Assembly (NCBI GenBank): GCA_002345925.1
Contig: DDWM01000017.1
Location: 1 to 29,458 of the forward strand
DNA length: 29,458 bases
From: Actinobacteria bacterium UBA2286
GTDB taxonomy: Bacteria; Actinomycetota; Coriobacteriia; Anaerosomatales; Anaerosomataceae
Reading direction: 5' to 3'
Part shown: one piece after another, positions 17,833-24,762 of the stretch
Layout of the letters: the number at the start of each line of letters is the position of its first letter
Numbering within the stretch: the stretch's first letter is position 1
Notes under the pieces: generated by a model
What the model saw: only the letters and a program-made list of their open reading frames with translations
Databases searched by the model: none
What the model was told of the DNA's origin: nothing
Program-made: the position numbers and the translations under genes

Positions 17833-18174
17833 CTACGACCCGGACTTGCGTACGAGGGTCTCAAGCAGTGACTCGATGTTGTCGAGCCGACCGCGCAGCT
17901 CCCCAACCTCGAAGCGAAGGTCCTCAAACGCCGGATCGGGCCGTGCCTCGATGGAGACTTCCTCGCCCCGCGCACGCGCCTCAAGATCGCGCTTGAGCTT
18001 CTCTTTCTCCTCGGCCACCATCGCGGCCAGGCCGTCGACGAACGCGTCGGGTCCGCCGCCCATACCTTCGGGTCCACCCTCATCGCCGCGAAGCACGGCG
18101 GCCTTGAGTCCCTCGTCGGCAGCTTCGTGCGTGAGCATCCATGCTGCAAAGAAGCGCATCACGTCATCGGTCAT
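17833..18174 (-). CDS. Small acidic coiled-coil protein, phasin-like, paired with the UbiB-like kinase
   Basis: A protein of 113 residues. I chose the ATG at 18174 (MTDDVMRFFAAW) because GGAGG lies seven bases upstream. It has an amphipathic N-terminal helix, a glycine-rich turn (GGPEGMGGGP), a charged helical stretch (AEEKEKLKRDLEARARGEE) and a C-terminal coiled coil (FEVGELRGRLDNIESLLETLV). Short phasin-like coiled-coil proteins occur next to ABC1 kinase genes in other bacteria as I recall, so a partnership is plausible. No enzyme motif is visible and the function is unknown. Confidence 0.8.
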   Translation of the reverse strand: MTDDVMRFFAAWMLTHEAADEGLKAAVLRGDEGGPEGMGGGPDAFVDGLAAMVAEEKEKLKRDLEARARGEEVSIEARPDPAFEDLRFEVGELRGRLDNIESLLETLVRKSGS

Positions 18175-18275
18175 GAGAATCCTCCAGTCGGTTCGCGTCC
18201 CCCGTCGCGGCACCTTCGGCGTTATCGCTCCAGATCCCGCACCCCTACCGTACTACCGCCACTCGATCCACGTCA

Positions 18276-18290
18276 CACCAGATTCTGGTG
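18276..18290. repeat. 15-base palindrome after the CLC gene
   Basis: CACCAGATTCTGGTG is an interrupted palindrome (7-base arms, one central base), seven bases after the CLC stop codon. It may act as a weak terminator or a protein-binding site in the gap before the small coiled-coil gene. Nothing else is evident in the 122-base gap. Confidence 0.35.
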
Positions 18291-18296
18291 CAGTAG

Positions 18297-19553
18297 CTAC
18301 GTGGATCCGGAATCGCGCAGACGCGGTCCGGTCGGCGTGCGGTGTTCGTACTTGCCAACGCCGATCTTCTGCGACGGATAAATGCTGCGATGTCCGGTGA
18401 GCAGGTACGCCAGCACACACACGATCACGACGTGAGGCAGCACGGCGGCGCCCAGTAGCTCGATCGCCATCACCGAGAGTGCAATCGGCGTGTTTGATGC
18501 CGAGCCGAACATCGCCGCCATGCCTATGCCGGCCGCAAGCGGTATCGGAAGCCCGAGCGCGCTGCCGACAACACTGCCAAGAGTGGCGCCTATGAAGAAG
18601 AGTGGCGTAACCTCGCCGCCGAGGAATCCGAACCCTAGCGTCACTGCCGTGAAGAGCAGCTTGACCAGCGGATACGACCACGGCAGCGATGCATCGGTGA
18701 ACGCCCGCGCGATTGTATCGGTGCCGAGGCCGAGAAAGTCGGAGGTGCCGGATAGCTTCCAGAGCACAACGACGGCGATACCACCAACGGCCATGCGCAG
18801 CGGAAGCGACGGGATGCGCCGCGAGGAGACCGCCTTGATGCGATGCGTCGCCTCAACGAACAGCCTGCTGAGCAGCGCCACGGCGATTGCGAGCACCGCC
18901 AGCTTCAGGAAGACCACCAGCGTGAGCGGCAACGATTCGACGGTCGGGAAGACCGCATGCTTGATGCCGAGCCCACGTGTGACAGCGTCACCCACGACCG
19001 CAGCGATGAGCGCCGGCAGAAGCGCGGAGTACTCGATTCGCCCGAGCGCGATGACTTCCAGGCCGAATATAGTGCCGGCGATCGGCGTGCCGAACACGGA
19101 GCCAAAGCCACCAGCGATACCGGCGGCAAGCAGCTGCACCCGCATCGCCCGGCTCAGATGAAGGCGGTGTGAGATGTCATCGGCCAGTGCCGCACCCATC
19201 TGCACCGCGGCACCTTCTCGGCCAGCACTACCGCCGAACAGGTGTGTGACAACGGTGCCGAACAGCACCATTGGAGCCATACGCAGCGGGATCTTCGGGC
19301 TGTCTTCATGCACGGAATCGATCACGAGGTTGTTCCCGCCCGCGATCGGCTTGCCCCAGCGCTCGAAGACGTAGCCGAGCGCGAGCCCGGCAACCGGCAG
19401 GAAGTAGACGAGGGTGATGTGCGACTGGCGCGTGGCGGTCGCAAGATCGAGCAGATACAAGAAGGCCGCCGAGGCAACACCGGCGGCTATGCCCACAAGG
19501 GTGCCAAGCGCGACCCACTGAACGAGACGATGTACCGGTCCAAGACGTTTCAC
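18297..19553 (-). CDS. CLC-family antiporter, probably CLC-F fluoride/proton type
   Basis: A membrane transporter of about 418 residues with some ten hydrophobic segments. CLC motifs are present: GSAGREGAAVQMG near residue 109, carrying the gating glutamate, and GFLGGEVTPLFFIG in the second half. The usual GSGIP anion-binding motif is replaced by GGNNLVID near residue 72. That replacement, plus the short C-terminus without CBS domains, points to the fluoride-exporting CLC-F branch; the fluoride riboswitch in its leader supports this strongly. Two GTG codons are possible starts, 19559 and 19553. I chose 19553 because the AGGAG ribosome binding site is eight bases before it and only two bases before the other. 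Confidence 0.88.
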   Translation of the reverse strand: MKRLGPVHRLVQWVALGTLVGIAAGVASAAFLYLLDLATATRQSHITLVYFLPVAGLALGYVFERWGKPIAGGNNLVIDSVHEDSPKIPLRMAPMVLFGTVVTHLFGGSAGREGAAVQMGAALADDISHRLHLSRAMRVQLLAAGIAGGFGSVFGTPIAGTIFGLEVIALGRIEYSALLPALIAAVVGDAVTRGLGIKHAVFPTVESLPLTLVVFLKLAVLAIAVALLSRLFVEATHRIKAVSSRRIPSLPLRMAVGGIAVVVLWKLSGTSDFLGLGTDTIARAFTDASLPWSYPLVKLLFTAVTLGFGFLGGEVTPLFFIGATLGSVVGSALGLPIPLAAGIGMAAMFGSASNTPIALSVMAIELLGAAVLPHVVIVCVLAYLLTGHRSIYPSQKIGVGKYEHRTPTGPRLRDSGST

Positions 19554-19585
19554 TGCCACGACTCCTCACCCGAAGCTGACGACGC

Positions 19586-19641
19586 GACAGGAGTCATTGG
19601 CGGGCACGCAGCCCACGGTTGATGGCGGACTCCACCGCCAG
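19586..19641 (-). ncRNA. Fluoride riboswitch (crcB motif)
   Basis: The minus strand reads GGCGGTGGAGTCCGCC, then ATCAACCG, a short hairpin (GGGC/GCCC), and CAATGACTCCTG. This matches the crcB-motif layout as I know it: a GGCGATGGxGTTCGCC-type hairpin, a conserved AAC segment, a second stem, and a closing TGATGxCTCCTA segment. The pseudoknot bases GGAGT and ACTCC are complementary. It lies about 35 bases before the start of a CLC-F-like gene, the expected target. Confidence 0.85.
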
Positions 19642-19648
19642 GTGCACC

Positions 19649-19677
19649 ATTCTTAAGGATTCCGCCCGCCGAGGCAA
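19649..19677 (-). promoter_or_regulatory. Promoter for the riboswitch-CLC transcript
   Basis: TTGCCT (19677-19672) and AAGAAT (19654-19649) are spaced by 17 bases, each a 4/6 match to the consensus. The predicted transcript starts just before the riboswitch, which fits its placement. Confidence 0.45.
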
Positions 19678-19688
19678 GCGGGGCCGCT

Positions 19689-22043
19689 CTAGCGCTTCTT
19701 GAGAAGCCGGAGCCCGTTCGCGATGACGATGAGTGCCACGCCGGTATCGGCGAAGACCGCCATCCACAGCGTGGCCTTGCCGAAGACTGCCAGCACCAGA
19801 ACGACAAGCTTCACCACGATCGAGAGCGCCACGTTCTGCCGGATATTCGCGACGGTGCGCCGCCCCAGGTCGAAGAAACCAGGCAGCGCCGAGAGATCGT
19901 CGCGCATGAGCGCCACGTCGGCAGTCTCCACCGCAGTGTCGCTCCCGGCAGCTCCCATCGCGATGCCAAGGTCGGACGTCGCAAGCGCGGGAGCGTCGTT
20001 GACGCCGTCCCCGATCATCGCAACGACACCGTAGCGCTCCCGCAGCTCCGCCACAGCCGAGGTCTTGTCACTCGGCAGCAAGCGCGCACGGCTCTCGGAA
20101 AGGCCCGCGAGCGTGGCGACCGCCTCGGCCGTGCGTTCGTTGTCGCCGGTCAGCATCACAAGGTGCTCAATTCCCGCCGAGCGGAGACGCTGCATCGTGT
20201 CGCTAGCGTTAGTGCGCACCTCATCGGCAACCGCTATGTAGCCGAGGGCATCTCCGTCGTCGAGCAGCACGAATACTGTGCGTCCGGATTCCTCCGCCAC
20301 TGCGATGCGCAGGGAGAGTGCGTCTCCTACCTGCCCGATCTCCGCGGCGAACGACGGGCTCACCAGCCGAAGCCTGCGACCAGCTAACATGCCTCCCACG
20401 CCGCGACCGGGGAGCTCTTCGAACTCGCTCACCGGCTGCAACGCGACGCCTTCGCGCTCGGCCTCGGCAACGACAGCCCTGGCGAGCGGATGATTCGAGT
20501 TCGCCTCGAGCGATGCGGCGAGTGCCAGAAACTCGCGTGGCTCCTCGGCGGAAAGCTCGACCACAACGGGGCGGCCGTGCGTTAGCGTGCCGGTCTTGTC
20601 GAACGCAATCGCGCGAACCTTAGCCGCCACCTCAAGGAACGCTCCCCCTTTGATGAGCACGCCGTCACGAGATGCCCGAGTGATGGCCGAGACGATCGCC
20701 ACCGGCGTGGAAATCACGAGCGCACATGGGCAGCTGATGACGAGCAGCACCAGCGCGCGGTAGAGCCACGACTCGAAGCCGCCCCAGTCGGCGCCGATCA
20801 CCCATGCGGCCACCGGGGGCAACGTGGCGATGCCGACGGCCAGCCACACCACGATCGGCGTGTACAGACGCGAGAAGCGGTCGACGAATTGCTGCGCCGG
20901 CGCCTTTGCGGCCTGTGCTTCCTCCACTAGATAGATGATGCGCGTCAGTGTGGAGTCGGTGGAGAGCGCCGTGACTTCCACTTCCAACAGGCCACTCGTG
21001 TTGAGTGAACCGGCGAATACGCGGTCGCCAACGCTCTTGTCAGCCGGGATAGACTCGCCTGTGATGGGCGCCTCATCGAGTGCCGAGGCGCCGCTAGCGA
21101 TGATGCCGTCGAGGGCGACTCGCTCTCCCGGCCTGACGACGAGCGTCTCGCCAACCTGCACGTCGGCGGGCGCAACGAGCTCCTCTCGCTCGGCACGACG
21201 CACGCGCGCCTGCTCGGGCTCAAACGCCAGGAGGTCGCGAATAGAACGACGCGTGCGCTCAAGCGAGCGAGACTCCAGCCATCCGCCGAGGGCGAACAGG
21301 AAGATGACTGTCGCTCCCTCCTGCCACTCGCCGATTGCCGCCGCGCCGATGACAGCGATGGTCATCAGCACGTTCATATCGAGCATCCGAGCGCGAATCG
21401 AGACGAATGCGCGGCGCCAAGTGATGAGACCGCCCGCGAGGATCGCGAGTGCGTAGAGCACGGTGGGTACCGGAGAAGGCACCCCCGCTACGCCGAGCGC
21501 CCAGCCCGTCGCTATCAGCAGCCCGCTCGCTGTTATCGCCGCGGTCGCGCGGTTACGCTCCCACCACGACAGTGGCGCGGCGACCTCGGCCTGCTCGCCG
21601 AGCCTCTCGACGCCGTGGCCGGTTCCACGCACGAGCGTGGCAACGGCAGCCCTCGGGTCAACCGCAGCGTCATATTCGAAGGTAAGCAGTCCGCTCGCGA
21701 AGTTGACGTCTGCCGATAGAACGCCATTGACCGCTGCGACCGACGCGCCCACGGCGCGTGCGCAATCAGGTCAATCAAGGCCCGTGAGTCTATAGACCGC
21801 GTGGCCGACAGCACCGGTCACCTCAAGCGCGAGTTCGCGAACGCGCTCGCCGAGGCGTTCAGATGAGATCGCCAGCGGGTCGAACGTCACCGCAAGCGAG
21901 CCCTCCTCGGCCATACACGTTGCCTCGATGACGCCGCCGATTCCGCTGGCCTGCGCGCAGACGCGCTCGGCGCAGTCCACGCAGTAGTACGGCGCGGGCA
22001 ACAGCGCTAGCAGTTGGAACGTCTCTGACTCGGTTGGCGGCAT
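19689..22043 (-). CDS. Zn/Cd/Pb-type P1B ATPase with a predicted selenocysteine in its second metal-binding motif
   Basis: Exports divalent metal ions across the membrane using ATP. The frame is open from the ATG at 22043 to 19689 except for one TGA at 21773-21771. Read through, it gives 784 residues, normal for a two-HMA pump. HMA1 carries CVDC at 21-24. HMA2 reads G-L-D-TGA-P-D-C-A, with TGA at position 91 in place of the first cysteine, then Cys94 and a normal HMA body (SVAAVNGVLSADVNF). The pump core has TGES at 328-331, CPC at 438-440, DKTGT at 482-486 and GDGVNDAP. The last helices hold NVALSIVVK and an ADTG motif typical of zinc, cadmium and lead pumps. A GC-rich stem follows the TGA. 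I infer selenocysteine insertion; a point mutation or sequencing error is the alternative. Confidence 0.82.
21743..21773 (-). promoter_or_regulatory. Predicted selenocysteine TGA codon and bacterial SECIS-like hairpin
   Basis: The in-frame TGA is at 21773-21771. Eleven bases later the minus strand has ACGCGCC, GTG, GGCGCGT: a perfect 7-base stem with a GUG loop (21759-21743). The loop starts 18 bases after the TGA. A lower TGCG/CGCA pairing, separated by an internal loop, can extend the stem. This fits the loose bacterial SECIS rule: apical loop about 16 to 37 bases from the UGA, with G in its first two positions. Confidence 0.7.
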
Positions 22044-22049
22044 TTGATA

Positions 22050-22055
22050 AGTGTA
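22050..22055 (-). promoter_or_regulatory. -10 element suggesting a leaderless transcript for the P1B ATPase
   Basis: TACACT on the minus strand (TANNNT pattern) lies six bases before the ATG at 22043, and no ribosome binding site is visible there. This spacing is typical of leaderless transcripts in actinomycetes, where transcription begins at the start codon. Confidence 0.45.
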
Positions 22056-22107
22056 CCCGAGGCCACCGATGCAGCGGTATCATCGTGCGATACGCCGAGG
22101 AGGTACG

Positions 22108-23325
22108 ATGCCCGACCCCGCTGAGACCGCAGCACCCGACACCTCACTCAGGAACGTGAAGGCGCTCGGCATCGTGAGCCTGCTCACCGACGCATCTTCC
22201 GAGGCGATCTACCCCATCCTCCCGCTCTTCCTTTCAAGCGTGCTAGGCACACCGGTGGCCGTCATCGGCATCATCGAATCCATTGCCGAGGCAACCGCAT
22301 CGCTCATGAAGGTCTTCTCGGGCTGGCTCTCGGATCGCGTCGGCAAGCGTCGCCCGCTCATATTGCTCGGCTACGGGCTCTCCAACCTCATGAAGCCTGT
22401 GCTCGCAATCGCCGGCTCTTGGCCCGCTGTCCTCGCACTGCGCTTCGCCGACCGCTTCGGCAAGGGCATCCGGACAGCACCGAGAGACGCGCTAATCGCG
22501 GACTCGGCATCGCCGGAAGTGCGCGGCAAAGCGTTCGGGCTTCACCGCGCACTCGACACGCTCGGTGCGGCGATCGGGCCGCTCATCGCGTGGGCGACCC
22601 TCTCGCTCGTGCACGGCGAAGCCGGATTCCGCACGGTGTTCCTGATCTCGGCCATTCCTGGCACTGCGGCTATCATCGTGCTCGCTCTGGCAGTCCGAGA
22701 ACGCAGACCGCAGACACCCGTCACAGGAACTCGCCCACCGCTCGGCTTCAGGAATCTGGGAGTACCGTTTGGCGTGTTCACCGCGATCTCAGCGATATTC
22801 GCGCTCGGCAACTCTTCGGACGCCATGCTCATCCTGCGCGCGAAAGACCTGGGTGCAGCGACCGCGCTAGTACCGCTCATGTACTTCATCTTCAACCTGG
22901 TCGGATCAGCAGTGGCGACTCCGGCGGGCATTCTCTCTGACCGGATCGGACGCCGGCGCGTGCTCACGGTCGGCTTCGCCCTCTACGGTGCCGTGTATGC
23001 AGGGTTTGCGCTCGCTTCGCACACATGGGCGCCGTGGCTGCTCTTTGCGGCGTACGGTGTGCCGTATGCGCTCACGGAGGGCATGGCGCGCGCGTTCGTC
23101 GTTGACCTCGTCGGCCCGGAGTGCCGGGCAACGGCGGTCGGCAGCTACACGTTCGTCCTCGGACTCGCAGCACTGCCATCAAGCGCCGTCGCAGGCATCT
23201 TGTGGGACACCGTCGGCCATAGCGCACCGTTCGTGCTCTCGGCAGTTCTGATGCTCGTCGCGGCGGTGGCGCTCGGGGTAGCCGGTCGCTTCCTGAAGCC
23301 ACTCGAGGCCTGCCTGGCGCGTTAG
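22108..23325 (+). CDS. Major facilitator superfamily transporter
   Basis: A 405-residue protein with about 12 membrane helices. The ATG at 22108 has GAGGAGGT just upstream, so I prefer it to an in-frame upstream start. The MFS loop between helices 2 and 3 is clear (SGWLSDRVGKRRPLILLGYG near residue 72), and a repeat of it in the second half reads GILSDRIGRRRVLTVG. RFADRFGKGIRTAPRDALIAD is a marked conserved stretch after helix 4. The substrate cannot be told. The gene is divergent from the metal-pumping ATPase across 64 bases, so a link to metal or drug efflux is possible but unproven. Confidence 0.9.
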   Translation: MPDPAETAAPDTSLRNVKALGIVSLLTDASSEAIYPILPLFLSSVLGTPVAVIGIIESIAEATASLMKVFSGWLSDRVGKRRPLILLGYGLSNLMKPVLAIAGSWPAVLALRFADRFGKGIRTAPRDALIADSASPEVRGKAFGLHRALDTLGAAIGPLIAWATLSLVHGEAGFRTVFLISAIPGTAAIIVLALAVRERRPQTPVTGTRPPLGFRNLGVPFGVFTAISAIFALGNSSDAMLILRAKDLGAATALVPLMYFIFNLVGSAVATPAGILSDRIGRRRVLTVGFALYGAVYAGFALASHTWAPWLLFAAYGVPYALTEGMARAFVVDLVGPECRATAVGSYTFVLGLAALPSSAVAGILWDTVGHSAPFVLSAVLMLVAAVALGVAGRFLKPLEACLAR

Positions 23326-23391
23326 CGCGCTATCGCCGGAGGCTCGGCGTGGGTATCATCAGCCCAAGGAGTGCAATGAAAGGGGTGCGGC

Positions 23392-24027
23392 ATGGACCTT
23401 CGATCGAAGAAGACCATCGCGATACTCGTCGGCGGAGCCGTCGTGGTCGCGATCGTGGCGGGACTGGCCGTATACCTGGCAACCAACTCGGCCAACGATG
23501 AAGCACAAAGGCGCGCCACCGCCGCCGAGGAAGAGCTGGCCTCGCTGCTCGCATCCGCATCCGCCGGAACCACGACATCCGTCGAGACCTCCGTGCCACC
23601 GATTGCCGAGGAGGCCTCGGAAACGGTTGATCCCACCGCCGAGGACGGCAAGTTCTTCACCTACATCACCAAAGTGATTGACAAGAACGGCGGCACATAT
23701 GTCACGCTCGACTATGCTGAGTTCCTCACGGGGAAGAAGGCTGCCGATGCGGCTGCAGCTGCCGGTGCGGAATCTCCGCCACCAAACGACTTCTTCATCA
23801 GCAACGTGAATCCAAAGCTCAGGGAGTTCCCTGTCGACACGGCGATTAAGGTGACCTTGACGTCCACCAGTGACGGCGTGCGTCCTGAGGGGTACACAGT
23901 CCCGTTCGGTGACTTCCAGGACTACTTCAACAAGGTCAAGGCAGGTCCAACGGTCAAGGGCCAGCCGTTCTGGGTCACGATCACAAATGGAACCATCACC
24001 AAGATCGCCGAGCAGTACTTGCCGTAA
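23392..24027 (+). CDS. Membrane-anchored extracytoplasmic protein, first of a paralogous pair
   Basis: A 211-residue protein of unknown function. A short basic start (MDLRSKKT) and one hydrophobic helix (about 8-30) form a signal anchor. A threonine/serine/glutamate-rich linker runs to about residue 80, then a compact domain from FFTYITKVIDKNGG to the end. The domain contains VTLDYAEFLTGKKAADAA and ends PFWVTITNGTITKIAEQYLP. The next gene shares both blocks, so the pair arose by duplication. GGGG lies about seven bases before the ATG. There is no lipobox cysteine and no enzyme motif. Confidence 0.85.
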   Translation: MDLRSKKTIAILVGGAVVVAIVAGLAVYLATNSANDEAQRRATAAEEELASLLASASAGTTTSVETSVPPIAEEASETVDPTAEDGKFFTYITKVIDKNGGTYVTLDYAEFLTGKKAADAAAAAGAESPPPNDFFISNVNPKLREFPVDTAIKVTLTSTSDGVRPEGYTVPFGDFQDYFNKVKAGPTVKGQPFWVTITNGTITKIAEQYLP

Positions 24028-24048
24028 GTCGATCACGAGGGGCGCATC

Positions 24049-24753
24049 ATGAAATGGTCACAGCTCAAGCCAGCGGCGCGCTATGGCATCATCGCTGCCG
24101 GAGCGTTAGCAGTGGTGGGCATCGCTGCTGGAGCCGTACTCCTTAGCGGCGGCGCGAAGCGGGGCACTGTACCAGTGCTGCTGCCCGAGATCACCGCGAC
24201 GGTGGATGCGACCGCAACCACCGCAGTCACCGGGACTGCTCCGGGCGCCACCACCACAGGCACAACCAAGCAACCAACGCCGGTCGAACCGTCTCCTACT
24301 GCAGCGACCAAAGCATTCGGTAAGCTCAAGGGAATCCGCGATGAGAGCGGCGGCAGCTGGACCGCACTGTGGGTCGATATGGAAGCCGCAGAGTTCCTGA
24401 CCGGTGGCGACGCTCTAGCCTGGCTCATCCAGAACGGAGACCAGGACTTCTACAACAAGAAGTACTGGTATGCGCGTCCAAAGGGCGCGGCCGTGACCTC
24501 GTTCAAGCTGCCATCATCAAACGCGGCAACGAAGGTCTCGGTTGTCATGTACACCTGGCCGGTCGTGCCGTCCATCGGATTCTACGGACCCGACATGACC
24601 GCGCAAAAGGTCGGCTTCGGTGAGTTCTACGACGCCATATATATGGATGAAGACTCAAGCCAGCTTCTCAACCGCTACTACTGGTTCACGGTCACAAACG
24701 GCGTGTGCACGAAGATCGAAGAGCAGCCGAGAGACCCATACTACGAGCCGTAG
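24049..24753 (+). CDS. Membrane-anchored extracytoplasmic protein, second of a paralogous pair
   Basis: A 234-residue protein of unknown function, 21 bases after its paralogue and probably in the same unit. It has a signal anchor (about 11-33), a Thr/Pro/Ala-rich linker to about residue 85, then a domain from FGKLKGIRDESGGSW. Shared features with the upstream protein are the A-E-F-L-T-G motif (DMEAAEFLTGGDAL here), a variable middle, an FGEFYD/FGDFQD block, and the end block (YYWFTVTNGVCTKIEEQ here). This copy is richer in tyrosine and tryptophan. It ends nine bases before the converging uvrB stop codon, leaving no room for a separate terminator. Confidence 0.85.
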   Translation: MKWSQLKPAARYGIIAAGALAVVGIAAGAVLLSGGAKRGTVPVLLPEITATVDATATTAVTGTAPGATTTGTTKQPTPVEPSPTAATKAFGKLKGIRDESGGSWTALWVDMEAAEFLTGGDALAWLIQNGDQDFYNKKYWYARPKGAAVTSFKLPSSNAATKVSVVMYTWPVVPSIGFYGPDMTAQKVGFGEFYDAIYMDEDSSQLLNRYYWFTVTNGVCTKIEEQPRDPYYEP

Positions 24754-24762
24754 GTGCCCCTC

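Noticed and set aside
19689..21752. P1B ATPase as a separate gene starting at the GTG at 21752
   Set aside because: No ribosome binding site precedes this GTG, and the start would cut through the HMA domain just after its second metal ligand. The upstream frame is continuous except for the TGA.
21771..22043. A stand-alone 90-residue HMA metallochaperone
   Set aside because: It ends with the first three residues of a second HMA motif and shares frame with the ATPase, so it is better read as the pump N-terminus. It could still be made as a truncated product when selenium is scarce.
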